Shown here: in pieces, positions 9,595 through 18,766 of the stretch
Layout: the number at the start of each line of letters is the position of its first letter
Numbering within the stretch: the stretch's first letter is position 1
From: Adhaeribacter aerolatus
GTDB lineage: Bacteria; Bacteroidota; Bacteroidia; Cytophagales; Hymenobacteraceae
Length of the DNA stretch: 50,770 nucleotides
Direction: 5' to 3'
Assembly (NCBI RefSeq): GCF_007991635.1
Contig: NZ_BJYS01000051.1
Span: forward strand, 1-50,770
Translations under genes and position numbers: made by a program
The notes under the pieces: generated by a model
The model's database searches: none
What the model was told of the DNA's origin: nothing
The model's input: only the letters and a program-made list of their open reading frames with translations

Positions 9595-12500
9595 TTAGAA
9601 ACCCACGTTTAATCCTAGTAAGAATGAGCGGGATTGCGGATAAATACCCCGATCGATGCTGTAGTTGTTCATATTATTGCCGCCTATTTCAGGATCGAAG
9701 CCGGTATATTTGGTGAATGTGAGCAGGTTGTTGCTGCTTACATATACCCGCAGCCGTTGTAACCCTACTTTACCAATGGTTTCTTTTGTTAAAGAATAGC
9801 CCAGCTGCAGGGTTTTAATCCGTAAATAATTTCCGCTTTGTAAGTAAAAAGCAGAAGGATTAGCAAAATTCTTGTTGTCATCTTTGGTTGTAAGCCGGGG
9901 GTAAGTATCAGACGTTCCCTCGCCGTTCCAGCGATTTAAAGCATTGGTTTGCCAATTAGCGGTGGGTATATCCAAACGCCGCAATCCCTGGAAAATTTGG
10001 TTACCGCCTACTCCCTGCCCAAATGCCAGCAAATCGAAATTTTTGTAGGTAGTATTAAACGTAAAGCCGTACGACCAATTAGGCGTCGGGTCGCCAATAA
10101 AAGTGCGATCATCGGCCGTAATCTGGCCGTCCTGGTTCAAATCGGCCCAACGGAAATCGCCCGGTTTTGCTTTGGGTTGAATTTTATTTCCATTTTCGGC
10201 GATATAGGCATCTATTTCGCCTTGGTTCTGGAAGATGCCTTGGGTCTGGAAGCCATAAAAAGAACCGATGGCGTGGCCCAAAGCCGTACGGGTAAGCAGG
10301 TAACTGCTGTTCTGTAATTTAGCGCCATCTTCCAAAAAAGTTTTGTCTTCTCCCAGGTAAGTTACTTCGTTTTCCAGGTAAGAAACATTTCCCCTAACAT
10401 CCAGTTTAAGAGCGCCCACTTGTTTGCGATACCCCAGTTCTAACTCTACGCCCCGGTTTTCCATATCGGCCACGTTGCCGTACGGATAGCCGGTTGCGCC
10501 GACATAAGCCGGCAGCACCACAGTTTGTAAAATGCCGGTAGTTTTCTTTTTATACCAGTCGAGGGTTAAGGTCCAATCTTGTAAAAGCACGGCATCAACG
10601 CCAAAGTTTAGCTGGCTGGTTTCTTCCCAACGCAGATTCGGATTAGCCGGCGCATCGGGGCTGTAACCTATCAGGTAATTATCATTGCCAAAGGTGTAGT
10701 TACGGCCCCCTCCTACGGTAGATATATATCTGAAATCACCCAATACGTCGTTACCGGTAATGCCGTAGGAGCCGCGTAATTTTAAAAAGTTCACCTGGTT
10801 ATTACCCGCCAGGAAATCTTCCTGGCTTAGTACCCAGCCCAAAGAAGCAGAAGGAAAATAGCCGTATTTATTATTTGCGCCAAACCGCGAAGAACCATCC
10901 CTGCGAATAATACCCGTAAACAAATATTTCTCTTTCAAATTATAGGTTAAGCGGCTAAACAATGAACTGACCGTATGATGAATGCCCTCAGAGCCGGTAG
11001 CATTAATATTATCGGCCGCGGTACTGTAATTCATAGAGGCATCATCAAAATTATCTACCGGTAAATTAAAATAGGTAACCGTAAGGCCGCTGCTGTTGTT
11101 ATCGAGGTAAGCGCCCTGGCCTAATAAAATAGTAAAATTATGATTCCCTATCGACCGGCTGTAAGAGGCCGTATTTTCCAGGTTCCAGTTAAAAAGCTGG
11201 CGGCGGTTCCGGGCAAAAGAAGTTTGAATACTAAACTGGTTGGCGTTGAGGTAATAAAGCGGGGTAAAATTTTCGCTTCCCCAGTAATTAAGCCGGGCGC
11301 CTAAAGTAGACCTGATTTTTAAACCTGCCAGTGGTTCGGCTTCTACATACGCATTGCCCACTATATTATCGGCCCAGTCGTAGTTGCCTTTCTGAGTCTG
11401 GATATAAGCCAGCGGGTTGGTAACCTGCTGTTGCACCACTTTGGAAATGCCGTAAGGATTGCCTTGGGCATCTCTGACCACGGCTTGGGTAGCATAAGGA
11501 ACCGCCTTTAATTCTGTCGGATCCGTAACAATAACGGGCGTAAGCGGGTCCAGCATAATGGCGCCGCTCAACGGCCCGCCAAAATCGGTATTACCGCCCA
11601 CACCCCCATTACTTTTAACCCGCGAATAGCCCAGCGATTGGCCAAACGACAGCCATTTTGCCAGTTTATGGTTTGAATTTAAGCGGATGCTGTACCGGTT
11701 AAACTTTGAAATATCGGTGGCTACAATACCTTCCTGGCCAAAATAGCCGAAAGAAGTATAAAAAGTAGATTTTTCACTGCCGCCGCTAATATTTACCTGA
11801 TGATCCTGAATTCGGGCATTATTATTAAAAATCAGGCTTTGCCAGTCGGTTCCTTTTCCTAAAGATTCGGGGTTTGTGTAAACTGGTTTACCACCGCCAT
11901 TAACCGATTGTTCGTTAATTAAAGTGGCATATTGGGTAGCATCTAATAAATCCAGCTTTCTGGCCGGCGCCTGGGTACCGTAATAGGCATTATAGTTAAC
12001 GTTAATGGTGCCGGTTTTTCCTCTTTTAGTTGTAACCAGAATTACCCCAGCCGATGAACGGGCGCCGTAAATAGCCGCTGAAGCCGCATCCTTTAGCACC
12101 TCTATCGATTCAATATCGTTAGGATTCAAATAATTAATGCCGCCATCACCTACCACCACACCGTCTACTACATAGAGCGGGTCATTGGCATCATTCAAAG
12201 AAGTTGCCCCCCTCACCCTTACCGAGGACGCTGCTCCGGGCGCACCCGAACTGGAAGCAATGGTTAAGCCGGAAGTCCGGCCTTGCAGGGCTTGCTCTAC
12301 TCTCCCAATCTGTTGATTTTCGAGTTCGGTGGCTTTCACACTGGAAATGGCACCGGTAACTACGCTCTTTTTCTGAACGCCATAGCCCACCACCACTACT
12401 TCTTCCAAAGCCTTGGCATCGGGTACCAGGGTAACGTTAATAACCGTTTGCTTATTTACGGCTATTTCTTTCGACATAAATCCAATAAAAGAAAATATGA

Positions 12501-13068
12501 GCACGGCATCATCGGAAGGCACACTCAAAGTGAAGTTACCGGTCGCGTCGGTGGCAGTACCGGAGCTGGTACCTTTAACCAGAATACTCACCCCGGGCAA
12601 AGGGGCGCCGGCTTCATCCACCACTTTACCGCTGATATCAATCGCCGCGACTTGTGCCCTTTTTAAGCCGGTTCTTTCAATGGGCAGGTTTTGGCTGGTC
12701 GGTTTTTCCGCATAAATCAGGTAAAAATTATTTTGTAGTTTCTCGTATTTTAATCCAAATGGCCGTAACACCAACTTAAGGGTTTGCTCCAGACTGGTTT
12801 TATTAGGGAGCAAGTCGTTTTTTATAAATTTACCTTCGAGTTGGTCGCTGTTATAGTTAAAACTTACTTTGTAAATAGCTTCTAATTCGCCTAAAACTTT
12901 GATAATCGATTTAGAATTGGCCGGAGCAATTGTTTTTTCTTGCCTGGTAGCCGTTGCTGCCCCGTTGGAGAAAGCCAGGTGTTGCGCATAAACTCCCATA
13001 ACTGGAGTACCTTGCAAACCAAGCACCAGCAGCATAAGCCTGCTTTTTTTAGAGTTAAATTTTAGCAT
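9595..13068 (-). CDS. susC: SusC/RagA TonB-dependent receptor with STN signalling domain
   Basis: Outer-membrane TonB-dependent importer of 1157 residues. In order: signal peptide (about 1-28); STN secretin/TonB short N-terminal domain (about 50-118), which contacts a periplasmic FecR; carboxypeptidase-regulatory-like domain (about 143-220, starting ISGKVVDEAGAPLPGV); the EEVVVVGYG segment typical of SusC; the plug (about 240-350, with PLYVVDGV and ASAAIYGARSSAGVILVTTK); and a beta-barrel ending in a terminal phenylalanine (LLGLNVGF). The STN domain plus the fecR gene 33 bp upstream indicate trans-envelope signalling: substrate binding should release the ECF sigma factor and raise transcription of this operon. 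Length and domain order are normal for the family. Confidence 0.97.
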   Translation of the reverse strand: MLKFNSKKSRLMLLVLGLQGTPVMGVYAQHLAFSNGAATATRQEKTIAPANSKSIIKVLGELEAIYKVSFNYNSDQLEGKFIKNDLLPNKTSLEQTLKLVLRPFGLKYEKLQNNFYLIYAEKPTSQNLPIERTGLKRAQVAAIDISGKVVDEAGAPLPGVSILVKGTSSGTATDATGNFTLSVPSDDAVLIFSFIGFMSKEIAVNKQTVINVTLVPDAKALEEVVVVGYGVQKKSVVTGAISSVKATELENQQIGRVEQALQGRTSGLTIASSSGAPGAASSVRVRGATSLNDANDPLYVVDGVVVGDGGINYLNPNDIESIEVLKDAASAAIYGARSSAGVILVTTKRGKTGTINVNYNAYYGTQAPARKLDLLDATQYATLINEQSVNGGGKPVYTNPESLGKGTDWQSLIFNNNARIQDHQVNISGGSEKSTFYTSFGYFGQEGIVATDISKFNRYSIRLNSNHKLAKWLSFGQSLGYSRVKSNGGVGGNTDFGGPLSGAIMLDPLTPVIVTDPTELKAVPYATQAVVRDAQGNPYGISKVVQQQVTNPLAYIQTQKGNYDWADNIVGNAYVEAEPLAGLKIRSTLGARLNYWGSENFTPLYYLNANQFSIQTSFARNRRQLFNWNLENTASYSRSIGNHNFTILLGQGAYLDNNSSGLTVTYFNLPVDNFDDASMNYSTAADNINATGSEGIHHTVSSLFSRLTYNLKEKYLFTGIIRRDGSSRFGANNKYGYFPSASLGWVLSQEDFLAGNNQVNFLKLRGSYGITGNDVLGDFRYISTVGGGRNYTFGNDNYLIGYSPDAPANPNLRWEETSQLNFGVDAVLLQDWTLTLDWYKKKTTGILQTVVLPAYVGATGYPYGNVADMENRGVELELGYRKQVGALKLDVRGNVSYLENEVTYLGEDKTFLEDGAKLQNSSYLLTRTALGHAIGSFYGFQTQGIFQNQGEIDAYIAENGNKIQPKAKPGDFRWADLNQDGQITADDRTFIGDPTPNWSYGFTFNTTYKNFDLLAFGQGVGGNQIFQGLRRLDIPTANWQTNALNRWNGEGTSDTYPRLTTKDDNKNFANPSAFYLQSGNYLRIKTLQLGYSLTKETIGKVGLQRLRVYVSSNNLLTFTKYTGFDPEIGGNNMNNYSIDRGIYPQSRSFLLGLNVGF

Positions 13069-13101
13069 AATATTTATTTTGAGTGATTACAAAAGAACTG
13101 C

Positions 13102-14163
13102 TTAAAGCTTTTTGTCTTTATGGGGAGCTATTAGGATGTGGTTCTGACTTTGCGTGATTTGCAGGTCGTAGAGTTTAGATAAAGCCGTAAACAAGAGGTT
13201 TAAATTATTGCCCGGAATAGTACCGGTAAAGCGTTGCTCTGCCAGCGTTTTATCTGCAAAAGTTATCTGGTAGCCGTAGTTATCCTCCAGCAATAAGGCT
13301 ATTTCCTTTAATGTATTTTTATTAAAGGCTAATTCGTTTTTAAGCCAGGATGTATACTGCTGGGTATTCACCGGTTTTTTCATTACCTGGTTAGTAGTAC
13401 TACTGTAACCCACCAACTCTCCGGGTTTCATAAAAACAGACGGTTGGGAAGTAAGTTCAGGTAAATCAACTTTTACTCTACCAGATTGCAACACTACCTG
13501 GGTATTATTTCGGCGGTTATTTACATTAAACTTAGTGCCTAATACCTCAACCGTTAAGTTTTTCGTGTACACTTTAAACTTAGCATAGTCAGTGGTAGCT
13601 TTCTTCTTTTTCAGGACACTAAAAAAAGCTTCTCCTTTCAGCCAAACCTGCCGGGGCTCATCCGAATCTTCCCAATCAGAAGCAAACAACAGCGATGAAT
13701 TGGCATTTAAAATAACTTGGGAGCTATCGGGCAGGGTAATGTTTTTAATTTGGCCGAAGTTGGTAGTATAGGTGATATGATGACTCTTTTGTGGTTTAAA
13801 GTAAAATATTCCCACACTAATCATTATAAGGCCAATCAGAACAGCGGCAATCCGTTGATATTGTTTGGCCCAACTATTTGAATGAACGGGTATATCATAA
13901 CCAGTTAAGGCAGGCTCTTCTTGCTTAATATTTGCCTGAATTTCATTCCAGACAGCTACAAAATCATTGTTCGTTTTAAAATCGGTGGTAAAACCTAATA
14001 CCTGTATTATTTCTCTGGCCTCGTTTACATCCGATTTTTTAAACGGGTACTTCTCTAACCAATCTTCCCAAAAAGCATTTGTTTCTGCATCCGGTGCTAT
14101 TACCCACTTCTGAAAAAAAGCATCTGTAACAAAATGCTTTGCGGTATAATTTTGATATTTCAT
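13102..14163 (-). CDS. FecR family anti-sigma factor
   Basis: Inner-membrane anti-sigma regulator of 353 residues from the chosen start at 14163 (MKYQNYTAKHF); an ATG at 14211 would add 16 residues that do not resemble the family. The cytoplasmic N-terminal part (about 1-100) should bind the sigma factor. One transmembrane helix is at about 104-122. The periplasmic FecR domain (about 130-245) includes LPDSSQVILNANSSL, GEAFFSV and VLGTKFNV, and a DUF4974-type C-terminal domain (about 265-350) contains FNKNTLKEIALLLEDNYG and FTGTIPGNNL. It is immediately upstream of the STN-containing susC, its expected signalling partner. Confidence 0.95.
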   Translation of the reverse strand: MKYQNYTAKHFVTDAFFQKWVIAPDAETNAFWEDWLEKYPFKKSDVNEAREIIQVLGFTTDFKTNNDFVAVWNEIQANIKQEEPALTGYDIPVHSNSWAKQYQRIAAVLIGLIMISVGIFYFKPQKSHHITYTTNFGQIKNITLPDSSQVILNANSSLLFASDWEDSDEPRQVWLKGEAFFSVLKKKKATTDYAKFKVYTKNLTVEVLGTKFNVNNRRNNTQVVLQSGRVKVDLPELTSQPSVFMKPGELVGYSSTTNQVMKKPVNTQQYTSWLKNELAFNKNTLKEIALLLEDNYGYQITFADKTLAEQRFTGTIPGNNLNLLFTALSKLYDLQITQSQNHILIAPHKDKKL

Positions 14164-14869
14164 TATATAGAGGTAACCAACTTCGCTTATTTGTTTAAAC
14201 CCAGACAGCAAACTGCCTTATTTCTCATCTATATTTTTTAATGAATTTTCATTTTAGTTTCCTTTACCAGTTCAGGCCGTAAACCCCAAAGAGCTGTTAA
14301 AATATTTTCTTTAGACTTATTGCACCTATTCTGCCCTGCTCACCTGGCAGTTACAGTAATAAACCTTTAATAAATACCCATTAAAATTAACTCTGAAATG
14401 TTTAATTAAACCTGAACGATGCGTCTGCTAATGATCAAAAAGAAAATATTAAGACAGGAGTTTTTTTTGCGAAAGCGCCCTTTAGCAGAACGCACTGATA
14501 GCAATTATAAGTAGGTTATTTGTGGTGATACTATTTTACCTTTCAGTAATTCAAACAGATTGGATTTGATAGGCTAAAACCTGAAAGTTGATAAAGGCAA
14601 GGAAAGCCTGTTTACAACAATCTTAAATTTAGTTAATGCAGAAAATTAATATTTGTAAAACTCATTTATATATTACTGAACAAACAAGATTATTGCACTA
14701 TTGTATTACATTCCAGCCCTACATTGCACCCAGAAGGCAAAAGTCCGATAAAACAGGAAAACAATATTATATTTTAGTGATAATTTTAGGTGTTTTGCAA
14801 AAGGTTAAGAAACTTTGGACATAGTAAAAATTCTATTCTGGTTCTACTTAAAAATGACAATTTAGGGTA
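14164..14869. other. Unusually long spacer between fecR and its ECF sigma gene
   Basis: This 706-bp AT-rich stretch has no convincing gene. A plus-strand frame at 14636-14824 (62 codons) has unlike-protein composition and antisense placement and is not called. The stretch should contain the promoter of the fecR-susC-susD operon, but I see no TTG/TAnnTTTG pair. ECF-controlled promoters have regulator-specific sequences that I cannot recognise from one example. Confidence 0.45.
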
Positions 14870-15505
14870 TCATAAGTATAAAGTGAGCAACAATAACAAA
14901 TAAGCTTTAGATAAATTTTGCCGAAACTTATTTAGCGCTTTAGACACTAAATTATACACACCTTCTACCGATATTGACATTTTAGAAGCAATATCCTCAT
15001 TGGGCAAATTTTCATAGAATTTAAGAATGACTGCTTCTTTTTGGCGGTTGGTAAGTTTTCCCAAAGCCTGAATAATGCGTACCTTTTGCTCCTCGACTAA
15101 TTGGTCGTTTATCAGGATTTGTTCTTCCGAAATTACAGTACCAAAAAAAACGTCTTCTTTCGATTCACCGATAGGTGAAAATTTAGACTGGTAAGAAAAA
15201 TTGTCAATTAGCTTCCTTTTTAGTGATTTAAACAAATAGTACTTAATGGAGTTAGTCGGACCTAAATTATCACGGTTTTTCCAGATATGTACAAACAAAT
15301 CCTGAATACAATCCTTCACAATTTCCCGTTCGGGGCAAATTTTTAATCCATAAGTAAACAAAGAAAAAAAATATCGTTGATAAATGAGGGAATAAGAACT
15401 AGTGTTCCCGTTTCTAAAGTCATTCCACAACTGCTCTTCCGTTTGGGATACATCATCAGGAGTTGAATAATTATCATCTGAAGAATTACTAGACTTTAGC
15501 ACCAT
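14870..15505 (-). CDS. ECF-type RNA polymerase sigma factor
   Basis: Extracytoplasmic-function sigma factor of 211 residues. The sigma-2 region (about 24-90) contains LWNDFRNGNTSSYSLIYQRY and VKDCIQDLFVHIWKNRD. The sigma-4 region (about 145-195) contains LTNRQKEAVILKFYENL, then a helix-turn-helix with MSISVEGVYNLVSKAL. The short hydrophobic tail (AYLLLLLTLYL) is common in Bacteroidota FecI-like sigma factors. Together with FecR and the STN-containing SusC it completes a three-part transduction circuit for this locus. The distance to fecR (706 bp) is unusually large, so separate transcription is likely. Confidence 0.94.
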   Translation of the reverse strand: MVLKSSNSSDDNYSTPDDVSQTEEQLWNDFRNGNTSSYSLIYQRYFFSLFTYGLKICPEREIVKDCIQDLFVHIWKNRDNLGPTNSIKYYLFKSLKRKLIDNFSYQSKFSPIGESKEDVFFGTVISEEQILINDQLVEEQKVRIIQALGKLTNRQKEAVILKFYENLPNEDIASKMSISVEGVYNLVSKALNKFRQNLSKAYLLLLLTLYL

Positions 15506-15873
15506 AAAATAAAGCCGTTCGGCTGAATATTTGTTTGAGTGGTTCTTTAACTTTTATCAAAATATAGCGCTTTTTTTCAATATTAAACAATTATTAGCCC
15601 TATTTAAATTATTAAATTAAACATTTATTAAAGCAAGCACTTATTTATTTCATTAATACTAAAGCAATTATCACTTTTTTAAAATATTTTAAATTTAAAA
15701 GTTTCAAGAATATATCTCCTAATAGTACCTGCTTTTTAAAATAAATCTCGCGTTGATGAAAATTAGCCTTTTAATTAATAACCAGATTTTAAATAGGTTT
15801 AGCTATTTCGTTATTCAATTACAGTTCCGGAACAAAAATATGGCATAATAGAATATAAATATTAATAGCCAGA
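15506..15873. other. AT-rich non-coding region upstream of the ECF sigma gene
   Basis: About 370 bp of strongly AT-rich sequence upstream of the sigma factor gene, holding its presumed promoter. No ORF, terminator or clear promoter consensus is visible. The pair CAAAATAT near 15557-15564 only approximates a minus-strand TAnnTTTG. Confidence 0.4.
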
Positions 15874-16074
15874 TTATGATATTATTAAATTGATTAGGTA
15901 CTCTGACTTAGACATTGGCAACAGGCCTTTCCAGAATGGCATACCTTTTCCTGATGCGCTTAATACAAATGGTTCCCGAGTGTTTCCGGGTAAATATTGG
16001 ACATCCTCAACAATAGCATTTTCAGGGAAGCCTGCTGCATAGCGTATATACCTGGTTCTGCTAATAGGTTTTAA
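15874..16074 (-). pseudogene. Startless open frame, probable gene remnant
   Basis: A minus-strand frame is open for 66 codons between an in-frame TGA (16075-16077) and a TAA (15874-15876) but has no suitable start; the only methionines are near its C-terminal end. Base composition rises sharply above the flanking AT-rich DNA, and the conceptual product has protein-like composition (for example AAGFPENAIVEDVQYLPGN, then SASGKGMPFWKGLLPMSK). I do not recognise the family. The simplest reading is the 3' remnant of a decayed gene. The opposite strand is also open here with a less protein-like product. Confidence 0.35.
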
Positions 16075-16160
16075 TCACTTTTAGTACTGATTATTATCAT
16101 TTTATTCAGGTATAGAAAATACTAGCTTTCACCTAACAACAATATTTATAAACCCTTTGA

Positions 16161-16598
16161 ATGAGCAAAAAAATGAGTCGGCCAGCAGAACTTTATTTGC
16201 TTTATTTTCTCCTCCTGGTGCTGAGTTTAAATGCCCTGGTTGGCGGAGGTGCCTTAATCCTGAAACCCCAAGGCTCATTAATGGGGCTTAAGCCAGATTG
16301 GCTGCAAAACACTCCATTTAAAAGCTACCTGATACCGGGCTTGCTGCTGTTTGTCTTTAACGGTTTACTGCTGAAGCCAACTTGGCCCTGGGCTAATGTA
16401 TTTAATATTTTTACGGATAAATACTGGGCCTGGACTTACTCTCTCTTAACCGGTATTATCCTGATTACCTGGATAACGGTGCAGGAAATACTTATCCAAT
16501 ATTTCTGGTTGCAAACCGTGTTTATTGTAATGGGACTTCTGATTATCATCTGCACGCTCCTGCCCCGGGTGCAAAAGTATTATTCACTGAATCATTAA
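16161..16598 (+). CDS. Small four-helix membrane protein, unknown function
   Basis: Integral membrane protein of 145 residues that I do not recognise. Hydrophobic segments at about 11-33, 54-71, 89-107 and 113-134 predict four transmembrane helices with short loops. The second loop contains GLKPDWLQNTPF, and aromatic residues (W75, W77, W89, W91, W104) cluster near the membrane interfaces. No catalytic motif or signal cleavage site is evident. It is 7 bp upstream of another multi-helix membrane protein and probably the first gene of an operon. Confidence 0.75.
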   Translation: MSKKMSRPAELYLLYFLLLVLSLNALVGGGALILKPQGSLMGLKPDWLQNTPFKSYLIPGLLLFVFNGLLLKPTWPWANVFNIFTDKYWAWTYSLLTGIILITWITVQEILIQYFWLQTVFIVMGLLIIICTLLPRVQKYYSLNH

Positions 16599-16605
16599 AT
16601 TTATT

Positions 16606-17448
16606 ATGCACGCACTCCAGATTAGCCGCCAACTCACCTATATCAGCACGGGGCTGGCGGGTTTGGCCGCGGCCGGCGGACTGGGGTGGCCCGACTTGTA
16701 CCAGGATAAAGCCCTTTTTAAATTGGCCTGGCTTGGCAACGATATAGTAACCTTAGCGGTAGTTGTTCCACTTTTGCTATTGACTCTATTCTTCGCCCGC
16801 CAGGGTTCCCAGCGGGCGCAACTGCTGTGGATGGGGCTGTTAGGTTATATGTTTTATAACTATGCCTTTTACTTGTTCGGGGCCGCTTTTAATGCCTTCT
16901 TCCTGCTTTATGTAGCCCTGTTTTCTTTATCGGGCTATGCCTTAATACTGGGACTTTCGGCGTTGGATGTGCGTGGCCTGGGTAAGCAGTTCCGGCCCGA
17001 AACACCCCGTAAATGGCTCAGCGGGTATTTACTTTTTATCTCGCTGCCCTTGGGTATTTTTGAGATAACGCAATGCCTTGGCTTTGTTTTTACCGGAAAC
17101 TTACCCCAGGCCCCCAGCTTAATTTTTGCCCTGGATTTAGCCATTGTGGTGCCGAATACGGCGTTAGCAGCTATACTGCTTTGGAAACAACATCCCTGGG
17201 GCTACGTGCTGGGTGCCATCATGCTGGTTAAAGCCTTTACTTACGGATTGGTGTTAACGGTAACCACCACCTTCATTGCCTTTTCTGGCCTGAGTACCGG
17301 CTGGGATCCGCTGATGCCTTTTTATGTGTTTGTAATGGTTGGTGGCCTAGTCGGGAGCCTGGTACTACTTAAGAATTTAAAACCCGGCCTTTCAAAAGAC
17401 TTAAGTCGAACCCAAAAGCAAGTAGTTATGAACATAAATACTTTTTAA
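16606..17448 (+). CDS. Polytopic membrane protein, unknown function
   Basis: Integral membrane protein of 280 residues with about seven or eight hydrophobic segments (roughly 12-27, 44-64, 70-88, 90-115, 140-160, 172-190, 196-222 and 236-256). I recognise no transporter signature, and the only notable charged loop is VRGLGKQFRPETPRKW near the centre. It starts 7 bp after the preceding small membrane protein, so the two are likely cotranslated and may act together. A 136-bp gap follows before the next gene. Confidence 0.78.
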   Translation: MHALQISRQLTYISTGLAGLAAAGGLGWPDLYQDKALFKLAWLGNDIVTLAVVVPLLLLTLFFARQGSQRAQLLWMGLLGYMFYNYAFYLFGAAFNAFFLLYVALFSLSGYALILGLSALDVRGLGKQFRPETPRKWLSGYLLFISLPLGIFEITQCLGFVFTGNLPQAPSLIFALDLAIVVPNTALAAILLWKQHPWGYVLGAIMLVKAFTYGLVLTVTTTFIAFSGLSTGWDPLMPFYVFVMVGGLVGSLVLLKNLKPGLSKDLSRTQKQVVMNINTF

Positions 17449-17584
17449 TTTAACTCCTTGTATTTCAGCTTATAACATATCACTGTTTCCCCAATAAATT
17501 CAAAATTTTGCCCATATATTACGTTTAGCAGCATTCCTGTCCGGAATCAATACCCCCTTTCAAAATCTAAACTTTCCTAAAATT

Positions 17585-18766
17585 ATGTTAAGATTTTCCT
17601 TTCTACTAATAATGTTTTTACATGGCCTTATCCACTCGCTGGGTTTTATAAGTGCCTTCCGGTTGGCTTCTCTGCCGCAACTTACGGGCAAAACTATATT
17701 TCTGCTGCCCACTAACGCCATTAGGCCTCTGGGTTTACTGTGGCTGATAGCAGGTGGTTTGTTTTTGGCATCCGCTCTCCTGTTCTGGCTTAAAAAAGAT
17801 TGGTGGTGGATGTTTGCTGCGGGCGGGCTGGTGCTTTCGCAAGCCTTAATTATTATGTACTGGCCCGAAGCAAAATTTGGGACAATAGCCAATCTGATTA
17901 TAGCCGTGGGAATAATACTGGCATACGGTTCCTGGAACTTTAACACCACCGTTTCCCAGGAACTTAAAAAGTTTAGTGACCAGGTTAGTCCAAAGAGAGA
18001 AATAATTACCCAGGAAATGCTTTTAGACTTGCCCCCGGTGGTGCAGCAGTGGTTAAATCGCTGCCAAATTATTGGTAAAGAAAATATTCATTCGGTGCAC
18101 CTGCAACAGCGCGGTGAAATGCGGACCACACCCGAAGGTAAATGGATGTCTGTACAAGCCGATGAATATTTTACCGTTGCGGCACCGGGCTTTATTTGGG
18201 TAGCCGATGTACAGGCCACCCCCTTGCTGCACCTGGCCGGAAGAGATAAATACGAAAATGGCCGCGGACATATGCTCATAAAACTACTTTCGCTTTACCC
18301 GGTAGCTGATGCCAAAGGAAAAGAAACCGACCAGGGCACGCTGCTGCGGTACCTGGGTGAGATGGTCTGGTTTCCAACGGCAGCCCTCAGTAACTATATT
18401 CGCAGGGAACAATTAAGCGAAAACGCCACCAGAGCTACCATGAGCTATGGTGGCGTTACAGCGGCAGGCATTTTCAGATTTAACTCCACCGGCGATGTTA
18501 CCAGTTTTGAAGCCAAACGTTATTACGACCGGAAAGAAGGCGCTACCCTGGAGAACTGGCTGGTAACCGTTGACCCGAACAGCTACCGGGAATTCAATGG
18601 CATTCGGGTGCCCACCAAGTCAGACGTAACCTGGAAACTCAAAACCGGTGATTTTACCTGGTTTAAACTGGAAGTAACGGATGTAATTTTTAACCGGGCG
18701 ATTAATCAATCCGGAACGCTAAAGCCCCTAATAGCCAAAACTAAACCCTATGAAATGGCCCGGTAA
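17585..18766 (+). CDS. Membrane-anchored DUF6544-like protein
   Basis: A 393-residue two-part protein. Residues 1-120 carry about four hydrophobic helices, including MLRFSFLLIMFLHGLIHSLG and ILAYGSWNFN. Residues about 140-385 form a soluble domain with LPPVVQQWLNRCQIIGKENI, LQQRGEMRT, EYFTVAAPGFIWVADV and FPTAALSNYIRREQL. Those blocks fit what I remember of the DUF6544 (DUF6920-type) family, whose biochemical role is unknown. The domain name is from memory and should be confirmed by profile search. Its last 17 bp overlap the next gene, implying translational coupling. Confidence 0.82.
   Translation: MLRFSFLLIMFLHGLIHSLGFISAFRLASLPQLTGKTIFLLPTNAIRPLGLLWLIAGGLFLASALLFWLKKDWWWMFAAGGLVLSQALIIMYWPEAKFGTIANLIIAVGIILAYGSWNFNTTVSQELKKFSDQVSPKREIITQEMLLDLPPVVQQWLNRCQIIGKENIHSVHLQQRGEMRTTPEGKWMSVQADEYFTVAAPGFIWVADVQATPLLHLAGRDKYENGRGHMLIKLLSLYPVADAKGKETDQGTLLRYLGEMVWFPTAALSNYIRREQLSENATRATMSYGGVTAAGIFRFNSTGDVTSFEAKRYYDRKEGATLENWLVTVDPNSYREFNGIRVPTKSDVTWKLKTGDFTWFKLEVTDVIFNRAINQSGTLKPLIAKTKPYEMAR

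Noticed and set aside
14636-14824. 62-codon plus-strand frame in the fecR-sigma spacer
   Set aside because: No recognisable features, no ribosome binding site, very AT-rich; consistent with chance in this composition.
15862-16041. Plus-strand open frame opposite the 15874-16074 remnant
   Set aside because: It also lacks a start, and its product is rich in Asn, Pro and Ser with less protein-like character than the minus-strand frame; only one strand is likely to have been coding.
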